A stretch of DNA of 44,134 nucleotides from an uncultured Megasphaera sp. (GCA_900548635.1 URLP01000001.1:1-44134), one strand, 5' to 3'. Shown: positions 1 through 7,959, numbered from the stretch's first letter. Translations and numbers: made by a program. Notes: generated by a model not told the origin, from the letters alone.

Positions 1-1
1 C

Positions 2-325
2 CCGGGCTTCGAAGGCGGCCAGATGCCGTTGTATCGTTTGCTCCCGAAACGCGGTTTTAAAAATGTTTGGGCTAAAGAATATGCAGAAGTTAACGTTTCT
101 GTACTCAACCGCTTTGAAGACGGCACGACTGTTGATCCCGTCGCTCTCGTTGAAGCTGGCATCCTGAAAAATGTCCGCGACGGCGTCCGCGTCCTCGGCA
201 ATGGTGAACTCACCAAAAAGCTCACCGTCGTTGCAAACGGCTTCACGAAATCCGCAAAAGCGAAAATCGAAGCTGCCGGCGGCAAGGTTGTAGTACCGGG
301 AGAAGAACCGGTAGCAGAACAGTAG
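2..325 (+). CDS. rplO: 50S ribosomal protein L15, C-terminal part (5' truncated by window edge)
   Basis: Component of the large ribosomal subunit that helps late 50S assembly. The frame is open from base 2, so the gene begins before the window; the visible part opens with the L15 hallmark PGFEGGQMPLYRLLPKRGF, followed by the C-terminal domain. The ATG at position 23 is internal and not the start. The gene is 12 bases upstream of secY, the usual rplO-secY order of the spc operon. The C-terminal tail PGEEPVAEQ is acidic and poorly conserved, as is common. Family assignment is secure; only the N-terminal part is missing. Confidence 0.95.
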   Translation, partial: PGFEGGQMPLYRLLPKRGFKNVWAKEYAEVNVSVLNRFEDGTTVDPVALVEAGILKNVRDGVRVLGNGELTKKLTVVANGFTKSAKAKIEAAGGKVVVPGEEPVAEQ

Positions 326-337
326 GGGTGATTTGCG

Positions 338-1600
338 GTGTTAGAAAACATCCAAAACGTGCTCAACGTTCCGGAATTCCGGAAACGGGCGGTCTTCACC
401 CTCATCATGTTCGTCATTTTCCGACTCGGCGTCCATATCCCCGTTCCGGGTGTTGATTCGTCAGTCATTGAAAGTCTTTTCAGCAGCGGCAACCTGTTCG
501 GACTCCTCGACTTGTTCGCCGGCGGAGCACTGAGTAAGTTCTCCATCCTGGCCATGAGCATCACGCCGTACATCAACGCGTCGATCATCATGCAGCTGCT
601 GACCGCCGTCGTCCCGACCTTTGAACAATGGGCCAAGGACAACCAGGACGGCCGCGATAAGATCCAGAAGGTCACGCGGTACGGCACGGTAGTCCTGGCA
701 TTGATCCAGGCTTTCGCCATGAGCTATGCGCTGAAAGTCAACAATGCCCTCATCGTCGACAGCTGGGCCATGGTCGTCATGGTCTCCCTGATCCTCACCG
801 CCGGCACATGCTTCCTCATGTGGCTCGGTGACCAGATCACAGCTGGCGGTATCGGCAACGGCATTTCACTCATCATCTTCGCAGGTATCGTAGCGCGCTT
901 CCCGCAGGGCTGCATGACGATTTATCAGTATATCCAGGCTGGTTCGATCAACATCTTCCAGGCCTTGCTTTTTGCTGTTATCGCCTTGTTCATGATCGTC
1001 GTGGTCATCGAAGTCACCCAGGGCCAGCGCCGCGTCACGGTCCAGTATGCGAAGCGTATCGTCGGCCGTAAGATGTATGGCGGTCACTCGACACACATTC
1101 CGCTGAAAGTCAACCAGGCCGGCGTCATCCCCATCATCTTTGCTTCGTCTGTACTGATGTTCCCGATTACCATCGCACAGTTCGTACAGAATCAGACAGT
1201 CCAGTGGATTGCAAGCTACTTTGCATGGGGCACTGTGACCAACACGGTCATGTACGCCGTTCTGATTATGTTCTTCACATATTTCTACACGGCTATTTCG
1301 CTGAATATCCCGCAGCTTACGGCAAACATGCAGAAGTACGGCGGCTTCATCCCCGGCATTCGCCCCGGCCAGCCGACGGCTATGTATATCGACCGCATCA
1401 TGACGAGAATCACCCTCGCCGGTGCCTTCTTCCTGGCTTTCGTAGCCATCCTGCCGAACTTCATCGGCTGGATCACGGGCATCCAGGGTGTCTACTTCGG
1501 CGGCACAGCCATCCTCATCGTCGTCGGTGTTGCCATCGATACGATGAAACAGGCAGAATCCTTAGTTTTGAATAGACAATATCAAGGATTTATGAAATAA
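338..1600 (+). CDS. secY: Preprotein translocase subunit SecY
   Basis: Forms the protein-conducting channel of the Sec translocon in the cytoplasmic membrane. At 420 residues it has normal length. About ten hydrophobic segments can be seen, with the amphipathic N-terminal helix (LNVPEFRKRAVFTLIMF), the TM2 signature region around FGLLDLFAGGALSKFSILAMSI, and the conserved cytosolic loop around GQRRVTVQYAKR before TM6. Translation starts at GTG (338-340), with an AGGGGTG ribosome site that overlaps the rplO stop codon. It is followed 16 bases later by adk, the usual spc-operon order. Confidence 0.97.
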   Translation: MLENIQNVLNVPEFRKRAVFTLIMFVIFRLGVHIPVPGVDSSVIESLFSSGNLFGLLDLFAGGALSKFSILAMSITPYINASIIMQLLTAVVPTFEQWAKDNQDGRDKIQKVTRYGTVVLALIQAFAMSYALKVNNALIVDSWAMVVMVSLILTAGTCFLMWLGDQITAGGIGNGISLIIFAGIVARFPQGCMTIYQYIQAGSINIFQALLFAVIALFMIVVVIEVTQGQRRVTVQYAKRIVGRKMYGGHSTHIPLKVNQAGVIPIIFASSVLMFPITIAQFVQNQTVQWIASYFAWGTVTNTVMYAVLIMFFTYFYTAISLNIPQLTANMQKYGGFIPGIRPGQPTAMYIDRIMTRITLAGAFFLAFVAILPNFIGWITGIQGVYFGGTAILIVVGVAIDTMKQAESLVLNRQYQGFMK

Positions 1601-1616
1601 TAAGGGGGTAGTTTGA

Positions 1617-2267
1617 ATGTATATTCTTTTGATGGGCCCTCCGGGTGCCGGCAAAGGTACCCAGGCTGAACGATTGATTGAAAAATATGGTATTCCCCAG
1701 ATTTCGACAGGCGACATGTTCCGCGCAGCTGTCAAAGAACAGACGCCGCTCGGCCTTGAAGCCAAGAAGTACATGGACAACGGCCAGCTCGTACCGGATG
1801 CTGTTACCGTAGGCATCGTCAAAGAACGCCTCGCCAAAGATGACTGCAAGAAAGGCTTCATCCTCGACGGCTTCCCGCGCACGACCAGCCAGGCTGTATC
1901 CCTTGATGCTATCCTCCGCGATTTGGGCATCAAACTCGATGGCGTCATCAATATCGCCGTCCCCGATGACGAACTCATCAAACGGACGACGGGCCGTCAG
2001 ATCTGCCGCTCCTGCGGTGCGACATACCATGTCACATTCAAACCGTCCAAGGTGAAGAACGTCTGCGACAAATGCGGCGGCGAATTGTATCAGCGCGATG
2101 ACGATAAGGTCGAAACCGTCAAGAAACGCCTCAGCGTCTACGCAGCACAGACGAAACCGCTCATCGACTACTACAAGAATTCCAATCTCTACATCGAAAT
2201 CGATGGCAAACAGAGCATGGAAGATGTATACAAAGACATCGTCGCTAGTCTTGAAAAGAGTAAATAA
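1617..2267 (+). CDS. adk: Adenylate kinase, zinc-binding long form
   Basis: Interconverts ATP + AMP and 2 ADP in the cytoplasm. The 216-residue protein has the P-loop GPPGAGKGT (residues 7-15), the AMP-site stretch DGFPRT (84-89), and a long LID domain with four cysteines, C130-x2-C133 and C150-x2-C153, which marks the structural-zinc form common in Firmicutes. The start ATG follows AAGGGGG by 8 bases. It sits between secY and map, as in most Firmicutes spc operons. Confidence 0.97.
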   Translation: MYILLMGPPGAGKGTQAERLIEKYGIPQISTGDMFRAAVKEQTPLGLEAKKYMDNGQLVPDAVTVGIVKERLAKDDCKKGFILDGFPRTTSQAVSLDAILRDLGIKLDGVINIAVPDDELIKRTTGRQICRSCGATYHVTFKPSKVKNVCDKCGGELYQRDDDKVETVKKRLSVYAAQTKPLIDYYKNSNLYIEIDGKQSMEDVYKDIVASLEKSK

Positions 2268-2269
2268 GC

Positions 2270-3025
2270 ATGATTATTTTAAAATCGAAACGGGAAATTG
2301 AGTATATTCGCGAAGCTGGCCGCATTACGGCCAACGCCCTTCAGCTGATGAAGAAACTGGCAAAACCCGGCATCACGACGGGTGAACTCGACCAGCGCTG
2401 TGAAGAATACATCCGCAGCTGCGGCGCTTTTCCGAGCTGCAAAGGCTATTACGGGTTCCCGGCGACTATTTGCGCCAGCGTAAATGAAGAAGTCGTCCAC
2501 GGCATCCCGGGCCACCGCAAGCTTAAAGATGGCGATATAATCAGCATTGATTTGGTTGTCAACAAGAATGGCTACCATGGCGATTCGACGGTAACGATTC
2601 CTGTTGGCCACGTCCGTCCGGCGACCCTCAAGCTCTTGAAGGTCACGGAAGAAAGCCTTTATAAAGGCATCGAACAGGCCGTCGCAGGAAACCACCTCGG
2701 AGACATCGGCCACGCTGTCCAGGCCTATGCCGAATCCTTTGGCTACGGTGTCGTCCGCGATTACGTCGGCCACGGCATCGGCACGGACATGCACGAAGAT
2801 CCGGAAGTCCCGAACTACGGCATGCCGGGTCACGGCGAACTGCTGGAACCGGGCATGGTCCTGGCCATTGAACCGATGATCAATATGGGCACCGAAAAGG
2901 TCCGCCAGTTAAGCAACGGCTGGACCGTTGTCACGCGTGACGGCAAACCGGCAGCCCACTTCGAACATACAGTAGCCATCACGGAAAACGGTCCTGAAAT
3001 CCTGACCATCCCCGATGCAGAATAA
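2270..3025 (+). CDS. map: Methionine aminopeptidase, type I
   Basis: Removes the initiator methionine from nascent proteins. The 251-residue protein has the pita-bread fold with five metal ligands in the expected order: D94 (SIDLVV), D105 (GYHGDST), H168 (VGHGIG), E201 (AIEPM) and E232 (HFEHT). The catalytic-pocket histidine lies in VVHGIPG. It begins two bases after the adk stop, so translation is probably coupled. Family certain. Confidence 0.97.
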   Translation: MIILKSKREIEYIREAGRITANALQLMKKLAKPGITTGELDQRCEEYIRSCGAFPSCKGYYGFPATICASVNEEVVHGIPGHRKLKDGDIISIDLVVNKNGYHGDSTVTIPVGHVRPATLKLLKVTEESLYKGIEQAVAGNHLGDIGHAVQAYAESFGYGVVRDYVGHGIGTDMHEDPEVPNYGMPGHGELLEPGMVLAIEPMINMGTEKVRQLSNGWTVVTRDGKPAAHFEHTVAITENGPEILTIPDAE

Positions 3026-3026
3026 G

Positions 3027-3296
3027 ATGGAACGGACACAGATGATACCTGTCTGCACGGTCGTAGAAAGCCTGGCAGGCAGGGACAAAGGCCGCTTGTA
3101 TGTTGTTGTCGGCAGTCTGGCTTATCCCTACGTATGGATTGCTGACGGTAGAAAGTACAACCTGGATAAGCCGAAGAAAAAGAATTGCCGGCATCTCCGG
3201 ATTTTGGCAGCGAGCGTATCCAGTGACAGCGCTGGTCCCTCGCGAATCAGCAATGAATGGATACGGTCCGTCCTGAACCGGGCTGTGAAGAATTGA
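3027..3296 (+). CDS. KOW-domain RNA-binding protein (L14e/L27e-like)
   Basis: Small basic protein (89 residues) with one KOW motif near the N-terminus (VESLAGRDKGRLYVVVG), then a basic stretch and a poorly conserved tail. Members of this family sit between map and infA in many Clostridia and Negativicutes and are thought to bind ribosomal RNA; the exact role is not established. The start is uncertain: ATG 3015 overlaps the map stop and ATG 3027 follows it by one base; I prefer 3027 because it fits stop-start coupling. No clear ribosome site is visible for either. Confidence 0.82.
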   Translation: MERTQMIPVCTVVESLAGRDKGRLYVVVGSLAYPYVWIADGRKYNLDKPKKKNCRHLRILAASVSSDSAGPSRISNEWIRSVLNRAVKN

Positions 3297-3310
3297 CCAG
3301 GGAGGTTACT

Positions 3311-3529
3311 ATGTCGAAGACAGATGTCATTGAAGTAGAAGGCGTCGTCGTTGAAGCTTTGCCAAACGCCATGTTTAAAGTCAAGCTTGAAAACGATCAC
3401 ATCGTGTTAGCGCACGTCTCCGGTAAAATGCGGATGAATTTCATTCGTATCCTTCCGGGCGACCGGGTAACACTTGAATTGACACCGTATGATCTGAATC
3501 GCGGTCGTATCACGTACCGCTTTAAGTAA
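3311..3529 (+). CDS. infA: Translation initiation factor IF-1
   Basis: Binds the 30S A site and helps IF-2 and IF-3 select the initiator tRNA. The 72-residue product starting MSKTDVIEVEG is a complete single OB-fold protein, with the conserved HVSGKMRMNFIRILPGDRV core and the C-terminal GRITYRFK. The start at ATG 3311 is chosen because GGGAGG lies about 6 bases upstream and the product then has the standard IF-1 length; an in-frame extension back to 3257 has no ribosome site and is not conserved. Typical position between map/KOW and rpmJ. Confidence 0.97.
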   Translation: MSKTDVIEVEGVVVEALPNAMFKVKLENDHIVLAHVSGKMRMNFIRILPGDRVTLELTPYDLNRGRITYRFK

Positions 3530-3552
3530 GAGTATTACGCAGGAGGTTAATG

Positions 3553-3666
3553 ATGAAGGTAAAACCGTCAGTTAAAAGAATTTGCGAAAAATGCAAAATT
3601 ATCAAACGTAAAGGCCGCGTCATGGTCATTTGCGAAAATCCGAAACATAAACAGAAACAGGGTTAA
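3553..3666 (+). CDS. rpmJ: 50S ribosomal protein L36, zinc-binding (C+) form
   Basis: A 37-residue ribosomal protein (MKVKPSVKRICEKCK start, HKQKQG end). It has the full zinc set C11-x2-C14-x12-C27-x4-H32, so it is the C+ version. AGGAGG lies at 3541-3546. A further ATG directly upstream (3550) would give MMKV; 3553 matches the family N-terminus. Normal infA-rpmJ-rpsM order. Confidence 0.96.
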   Translation: MKVKPSVKRICEKCKIIKRKGRVMVICENPKHKQKQG

Positions 3667-3689
3667 TATACCAGGAGGTGAATGAATAG

Positions 3690-4058
3690 ATGGCACGTAT
3701 AGCCGGTGTGGATTTACCACGTGATAAACGAGTTGAAATTGGTTTGACTTACATTTTAGGTATCGGTCTTTCTTCTTCCCAGAAGATCCTCGCTAAGACT
3801 GGCGTAAACCCGGATACCCGCGTTCGCGACCTGACTGAAGACGAAGTACAGAAGATCCGTGAAGTCATCGGTGCTGAATATAAAGTAGAAGGCGACCTTC
3901 GCCGTGACACGGCAATGAACATCAAACGCCTGATCGAAGTTAATTCGTATCGCGGCAAACGTCATCGTGCAGGTCTTCCGGTCCGCGGTCAGCGCACAAA
4001 GACCAACGCACGTACGCGCAAAGGTCCGAGAAAAGCTGTAGCAGGCAAGAAGAAATAA
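3690..4058 (+). CDS. rpsM: 30S ribosomal protein S13
   Basis: Binds the head of the 30S subunit and contacts L5 and the P-site tRNA. The 122-residue sequence has the family start MARIAGVDLPRDKRVEIGL and the basic C-terminal tail around RGQRTKTNARTRKGP, the part that reaches the decoding site. AGGAGGTG precedes the ATG. Normal alpha-operon position before rpsK. Confidence 0.97.
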   Translation: MARIAGVDLPRDKRVEIGLTYILGIGLSSSQKILAKTGVNPDTRVRDLTEDEVQKIREVIGAEYKVEGDLRRDTAMNIKRLIEVNSYRGKRHRAGLPVRGQRTKTNARTRKGPRKAVAGKKK

Positions 4059-4086
4059 GATTCTTTAAGTAAGGAGGGAAACGATT

Positions 4087-4476
4087 TTGGCTAAGAACGT
4101 AAGAAGCAACAAAAGAAAAGAAAAGAAACATGTAGAATCGGGCGCAGCACATATCCGTTCTACTTTCAATAACACGATCGTTACGATTACTGACGCAAAA
4201 GGCAATGCACTGTCCTGGGCAAGTGCCGGCGGCCTCGGTTTCCGCGGTTCCCGTAAGAGCACTCCGTTCGCAGCACAGATGGCTGCTGAACAGGCTGCCA
4301 AAGCTGCCATGGAACATGGCCTCCGTCAGGTAGAAGTTTTCGTTAAAGGCCCGGGCTCCGGCCGTGAAGCTGCTATCCGCGCACTGCAGGCTGCAGGTCT
4401 TGAAGTCAACTCCATCAAAGACGTAACTCCTATTCCGCATAACGGCTGCCGTCCGCCGAAACGGAGACGCGTATAA
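4087..4476 (+). CDS. rpsK: 30S ribosomal protein S11
   Basis: Platform protein of the 30S subunit near the mRNA exit. The 129-residue sequence has the conserved core (HIRSTFNNTIVTITD, GFRGSRKSTPFAAQ, GPGSGREAAIRAL) and the invariant C-terminus PHNGCRPPKRRRV. The start codon is TTG (4087-4089), supported by AAGGAGGG about 8 bases upstream; no ATG fits. The next gene is rpoA, not rpsD, as discussed in the findings. Confidence 0.97.
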   Translation: MAKNVRSNKRKEKKHVESGAAHIRSTFNNTIVTITDAKGNALSWASAGGLGFRGSRKSTPFAAQMAAEQAAKAAMEHGLRQVEVFVKGPGSGREAAIRALQAAGLEVNSIKDVTPIPHNGCRPPKRRRV

Positions 4477-4529
4477 TTCGTAAATAATTAACCAAGGTGT
4501 TTTGATTCTGAAATAGGAGGATTTTCCTA

Positions 4530-5510
4530 ATGATCGATGATAACAAGTTTAAAGTTAATCCCGTTGAAATCAAAGAAGACGGTACCTATGGAAAATTCGT
4601 ATGTGAACCTCTCGATCGGGGTTACGGAATCACATTGGGTAATAGTTTGCGGCGTGTCCTCCTGGCCTCTCTGGATGGCGTAGCAATCACTTCGATTAAA
4701 ATCGATGGTGTGCTCCATGAATTTTCGACCATCCCCGGCGTTCGGGAAGATGTTTCGGAAATCATCCTCAACCTCAAACAGGTTCGGATGAAATTCCTGG
4801 ACGATGATGTTGACGAACTCGACATCACTGTCGATATCTCTGGTGAATGTGAATTCACTGCAAACGATCTTAACGTAAACTCAGACATTGAAATTTTGAA
4901 CCCGGATCTTCATATTGCCACGCTGGATACGGATGCTCACATCCGCATGCAGTGCCACATTGAACGCGGCAAAGGGTATGTTCCTTCTACGAAGAACAAG
5001 AAAGAAACGGATATGATCGGGGTCATCCCCATCGATTCCATCTTTTCGCCTATTGTGCGCACCAATTACGAAGTAGGCAATATCCGGGTCGGCAACGAAA
5101 TGGATTACGATTCGTTGACGCTTGAAGTAACGACGGACGGCAGCATCTCTGCTGAAAACGCCGTCGCCAAAGCTGCATCCATTATGATCAGCTACCTGAA
5201 TTACTTCCAGGACATCGCTACGGACGCTAAAGTCAACGATGCATTGGCACCCTTTACCAATGCCGACGGCGAAGAACCGGAAGAACCGGCAGAACCGGAC
5301 CTCTCGGAAATCAAGATCGACGTCCTGGATCTCTCCGTACGTGCTTCGAACTGCTTGAAACGCGCCAATATCTATACCTTGGCGGACCTCGTAGAACGGA
5401 CGGAAGATGACTTGTCGAAGATTCGCAACCTCGGCAAGAAGTCTGTCGACGAAATCATTGAAAAGTTGCAAAAAGAAGGTTACTACTTGAAATCGAGTAA
5501 CGAAGAATAG
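4530..5510 (+). CDS. rpoA: DNA-directed RNA polymerase subunit alpha
   Basis: Assembles the RNA polymerase core and contacts upstream promoter DNA and activators. At 326 residues it has the full N-terminal dimerisation domain (GYGITLGNSLRRVLLASLDG early on, about residues 1-235), an acidic linker rich in Glu and Pro (EEPEEPAEPD), and the C-terminal helix-hairpin-helix domain (LSVRASNCLKRANIYTLADL and IRNLGKKSVDEI). AGGAGGA is well placed. It follows rpsK by 53 bases and precedes rplQ by 17. Confidence 0.97.
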   Translation: MIDDNKFKVNPVEIKEDGTYGKFVCEPLDRGYGITLGNSLRRVLLASLDGVAITSIKIDGVLHEFSTIPGVREDVSEIILNLKQVRMKFLDDDVDELDITVDISGECEFTANDLNVNSDIEILNPDLHIATLDTDAHIRMQCHIERGKGYVPSTKNKKETDMIGVIPIDSIFSPIVRTNYEVGNIRVGNEMDYDSLTLEVTTDGSISAENAVAKAASIMISYLNYFQDIATDAKVNDALAPFTNADGEEPEEPAEPDLSEIKIDVLDLSVRASNCLKRANIYTLADLVERTEDDLSKIRNLGKKSVDEIIEKLQKEGYYLKSSNEE

Positions 5511-5527
5511 TTCGAGGAGGATGAACG

Positions 5528-5866
5528 ATGGCTTATAGAAAGTTGGGACGAGACAGCTCCGCACGCAAAGCATTGCTGCGCAGCATTGTCACCTCTTTAT
5601 TCCAGCATGAACGCATTGAAACGACAGAAGCAAAGGCAAAAGAACTTCGCAAAGTCGCTGACAAAATGCTTACCCTCGCAAAACGCGGCGACCTCCACGC
5701 TCGCCGTCAGGTCTTGGCATACATGATGGATGAAGACGTAGTCAAAAAACTGTTTGACGAAATCGCACCGAAATACAAAGATCGCCAGGGCGGTTACACA
5801 CGCATCATCAAAACTGGCGTTCGCCAGGGCGATGCTGCTCCGATGGTAATCATCGAATTAGTATAA
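5528..5866 (+). CDS. rplQ: 50S ribosomal protein L17
   Basis: Large-subunit protein near the exit tunnel and last gene of the alpha operon. The 112-residue sequence has the family N-terminus MAYRKLGRDSSARKALLR and the C-terminal GGYTRIIKTGVRQGDAAPM. GAGGAGG lies just upstream. The terminator that follows shows the operon stops here; the ecfA1-ecfA2-ecfT-truA genes that often follow rplQ in Firmicutes are absent. Confidence 0.97.
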   Translation: MAYRKLGRDSSARKALLRSIVTSLFQHERIETTEAKAKELRKVADKMLTLAKRGDLHARRQVLAYMMDEDVVKKLFDEIAPKYKDRQGGYTRIIKTGVRQGDAAPMVIIELV

Positions 5867-5878
5867 GCTTGGAACGAC

Positions 5879-5913
5879 AAAAAAAGGAGCTGTCTCGCGA
5901 CAGCTCCTTTTTT
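5879..5913 (+). terminator. Rho-independent terminator of the ribosomal operon
   Basis: Stem of 14 bp (AAAAAGGAGCTGTC paired with GACAGCTCCTTTTT) around a TCGC loop, followed by T residues. It lies 12 bases after the rplQ stop. The stem belongs to the GGxGCTGTCGC type seen at other terminators of this window. Confidence 0.93.
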
Positions 5914-5948
5914 GCAGTTAGCAGTCGGCCGTCCGCGGTCCGCCTCGG
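5914..5948 (+). repeat. Degenerate heptamer tract
   Basis: Directly after the terminator T-run, five consecutive 7-base units can be read: GCAGTTA, GCAGTCG, GCCGTCC, GCGGTCC, GCCTCGG. The first two agree well and the later ones drift. It matches the periodicity of the clearer tracts at 18810 and 39564. Confidence 0.55.
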
Positions 5949-6110
5949 ACTCAGATGCAGCGTGCCGCTGCGACAGACTCAAACTGACAATGCGTCCTCG
6001 GGTGCCCCTACGGGTAACACCGTGTACGTATTCCAGAAAGGCCCCTAACAGGGGCCACCGCAGGGGACGCCCTAATCGGCGTCCCGCGCGCTCCTGCACC
6101 ATCAGGTGCC
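5944..6110 (+). repeat. Composite REP/BIME-like intergenic repeat (A module plus hairpin chain)
   Basis: Begins with the A module of this genome (CTCGGACTCAGATG, hairpin GCAGCG-TGC-CGCTGC, then GACAGACTCA and TGCGTCCTCGG). This is followed by a degenerate CCCCTAC element and three further hairpins: GGCCCCT/AGGGGCC (6040-6056), GGGACGCC/GGCGTCCC (6063-6084) and GCACC/GGTGC (6096-6109). It fills the gap between the rplQ terminator and the DUF3783 gene; no gene is seen here. Confidence 0.75.
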
Positions 6111-6141
6111 TTACATCAAACTCAACAAGGAGGAATGAAAA

Positions 6142-6576
6142 ATGCACTACCGTATGATGCTGGCGGTGAACTTTACGCCGGAACGCCTGGACCAGGTCAA
6201 GCTCCTGGCCCTGCTGACCAAATCGAAAGTGAAAGCCGTCAAAGAAGAAGAAAAAAATGAAACTGTTGGCAAAGTCCTCGGTCTGACGGACGAAGAAATC
6301 GCTGAAATCGCTGCCATGAAGCAGGAAACAGAAGCGACGAAAGTCCACGAAAAGATGAACGAAGACGAAAAACTGCCGCCGGTCACTAAAGAAGCCCTGA
6401 TCCTCTGCGGCTTCGACAACAACGCCGTCAACCTGCTCCTAAGCAGCATCCGCCGGGGCCGCCTGAAAAACGTCCCCCTCAAGGCCATGCTGACGCCGAA
6501 CAACATTTCCTGGACCATCGAAACGATCCTTCAGGAACTGTCGAAGGAACATGAATATTTCCATAAAAAGAGGTAA
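6142..6576 (+). CDS. DUF3783 domain-containing protein
   Basis: A 144-residue cytoplasmic protein of unknown function. The first third is variable and rich in Lys and Glu; the second half (about residues 75-140: LPPVTKEALILCGF, then VPLKAMLTPNNISWTIETIL and QELSKEHEY) resembles DUF3783, a small domain common in Clostridia and Negativicutes. No catalytic motif, signal peptide or membrane segment is visible. AAGGAGG is 7-8 bases before the ATG. It is 6 bases upstream of the Nudix gene, so the two probably form an operon. Confidence 0.75.
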   Translation: MHYRMMLAVNFTPERLDQVKLLALLTKSKVKAVKEEEKNETVGKVLGLTDEEIAEIAAMKQETEATKVHEKMNEDEKLPPVTKEALILCGFDNNAVNLLLSSIRRGRLKNVPLKAMLTPNNISWTIETILQELSKEHEYFHKKR

Positions 6577-6582
6577 GGTCAG

Positions 6583-7113
6583 ATGAGACCGACGACACTT
6601 TGTTTTCCCGTCCGCGAGGACGGGAAAATTTTATTGGGCCGCAAGAAACGCGGCTTCGGCGTGAGCAAATGGAACGGCTTCGGCGGCAAGATCGAAAAGG
6701 GTGAAGACTTCCTCCAGTGTGCCGTCCGCGAGCTCCGGGAAGAAACAGGCCTCATCGCCAAAGAAGAAGACCTCGAATTCACAGGCTTCCTCGACTTCCA
6801 CTTCCCGGCCTCACCAGAACTCAACCACATCGGCTACGTCTACTTCCTGCACCGCTGGAATGGTACCGTCGAGGAAACAGAAGAAATGGAACCGCACTGG
6901 TTTGACCCAAAGGACTTTCCCTACGACGAAATGTGGAAAGGCGACCGCACCTGGATTCCCATGCTCCTCAAAGGAGAAAAAGTAAAAGGCATCATCACTT
7001 TCGCCGCCGACAACGACAGAGTCGCGAAGATGGAATTCAGCCGAATAGGAGCCTGGGGGCGCCGCCGTCCGCAGGCGGCCGTCCGGAAAGGCCCCTTATT
7101 AGGGGAGCCTTAA
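6583..7113 (+). CDS. Nudix hydrolase, MutT/MTH1-like (probable 8-oxo-dGTP diphosphatase), with repeat-encoded tail
   Basis: Predicted nucleotide-pool sanitiser that would hydrolyse oxidised purine dNTPs. The Nudix box is complete: G at about 36, KIEKG, E, seven residues, then REL-REETGL. The surroundings (GFGVSKWNGFGGK, PHWFDPKDFPYDEMW) resemble the MTH1/NUDT1 branch, so 8-oxo-dGTP is a fair but unproven substrate. The family domain ends near KMEFSRI (about residue 155). The last ~20 residues (GAWGRRRP...GEP) and the stop codon are encoded by the intergenic repeat at 7050-7112, so the natural C-terminus was probably replaced. Confidence 0.85.
   Translation: MRPTTLCFPVREDGKILLGRKKRGFGVSKWNGFGGKIEKGEDFLQCAVRELREETGLIAKEEDLEFTGFLDFHFPASPELNHIGYVYFLHRWNGTVEETEEMEPHWFDPKDFPYDEMWKGDRTWIPMLLKGEKVKGIITFAADNDRVAKMEFSRIGAWGRRRPQAAVRKGPLLGEP
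7050..7112 (+). repeat. Hairpin repeat overlapping the 3' end of the Nudix gene
   Basis: Two hairpins in tandem: GCCGCC/GGCGGC (7061-7079) and GGCCCCT-TATT-AGGGGagCC (about 7090-7110). The second recurs as CTCCCC/GGGGAG near 29457 and as GGCCCCT/AGGGGCC at 6040. It supplies the last codons of the Nudix frame. Confidence 0.65.
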
Positions 7114-7167
7114 AATTTATGGAATGTTTAATATAGTATAATATACTGGTTAGGAGATGGCGGTTTA

Positions 7168-7923
7168 ATGATAGACAGGGATTTTGTGGTGGCCCAGTTC
7201 CGGCGTTATGTCGATGGCTTTGATCAGTCTGAGGAGGGCGTGCGCTTGAAGTATGCTCATTCGCTGCGGGTCAGTGCCCTTTGTGAGGAAATTGCGGCGA
7301 GTCTTGGTTTGCCCTCGGCGGACCGGGATTTGGCCTGGCTCATCGGTGTGCTCCATGATATCGGCCGTTTCGAGCAGCTGCGGGAATATCATACCTTTGT
7401 CGATTACCGCTCTATGGACCATGCCAAGTACGGCGCCCACTATCTCTTTGCCGACGGCCATATCCGCGATTTCCTGGCCGATGAGGCTGATGACGACGTC
7501 ATCTGTGCGGCCATCGATCAGCATAATGTCTATCAGCTGCGGGACGGTCTGACGCCGCGCCAGCTCCTCTTCTGCCGCCTCATCCGCGATGCGGACAAGT
7601 TGGATATTTTCCGGGTCTATGTCATGTATCTGGAGCAGGGGAAGAATATCTGGCATACGAATCTGGATGATTTCGAAAAGCAGGCTGTTTCGCCGGCTGT
7701 CCTGGCCCAGGCGCGGCAGAAAAAGCTCGTGCGCACGCAGGATAAGAAGAATTTCATCGATTTCTATATCGGCGCCCTTTGCCTCTATTTCGATTTGAAT
7801 TATCCTAAGAGCCGGGAGTTGGCCTGGGAGCAGGGATACTACGGCAAGCTCCTGGCCTTTCATTCGCAGAACGGCGAAAGTGAAGCGGCGCTGGATGAAA
7901 TACGCCGCCTGGTCCGTGCTTGA
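7168..7923 (+). CDS. HD-domain phosphohydrolase
   Basis: A 251-residue cytoplasmic metal-dependent phosphohydrolase of unknown substrate. The HD signature is H31 (YAHSLRV), H63-D64 (VLHDIGRFE) and a C-terminal aspartate around 141-143 (RDADKLD). There is no second domain, membrane segment or GGDEF/GAF partner, so signalling-nucleotide cleavage cannot be claimed. GGAGATGG lies upstream of the ATG. A TATAAT at 7137-7142, with a weak -35, could give it its own promoter after the repeat. Confidence 0.85.
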   Translation: MIDRDFVVAQFRRYVDGFDQSEEGVRLKYAHSLRVSALCEEIAASLGLPSADRDLAWLIGVLHDIGRFEQLREYHTFVDYRSMDHAKYGAHYLFADGHIRDFLADEADDDVICAAIDQHNVYQLRDGLTPRQLLFCRLIRDADKLDIFRVYVMYLEQGKNIWHTNLDDFEKQAVSPAVLAQARQKKLVRTQDKKNFIDFYIGALCLYFDLNYPKSRELAWEQGYYGKLLAFHSQNGESEAALDEIRRLVRA

Positions 7924-7930
7924 AGTTCAT

Positions 7931-7959
7931 TTGCAACGACTTCGCTTTATTGATACAAT
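7931..7959 (+). promoter_or_regulatory. Sigma-70-type promoter of the epimerase gene
   Basis: TTGCAA (7931-7936), a 17-base spacer and TACAAT (7954-7959). Transcription would start near 7966, about 58 bases before the ATG at 8024. No operator-like palindrome is apparent. Confidence 0.7.

Noticed and set aside
5912..6157. Small open frames in the repeat regions (also at 8907-9140, 19117-19410, 24869-25081 and 25785-26078)
   Set aside because: They follow REP/A-module sequence, have no ribosome sites and give low-complexity Arg/Ser-rich products.
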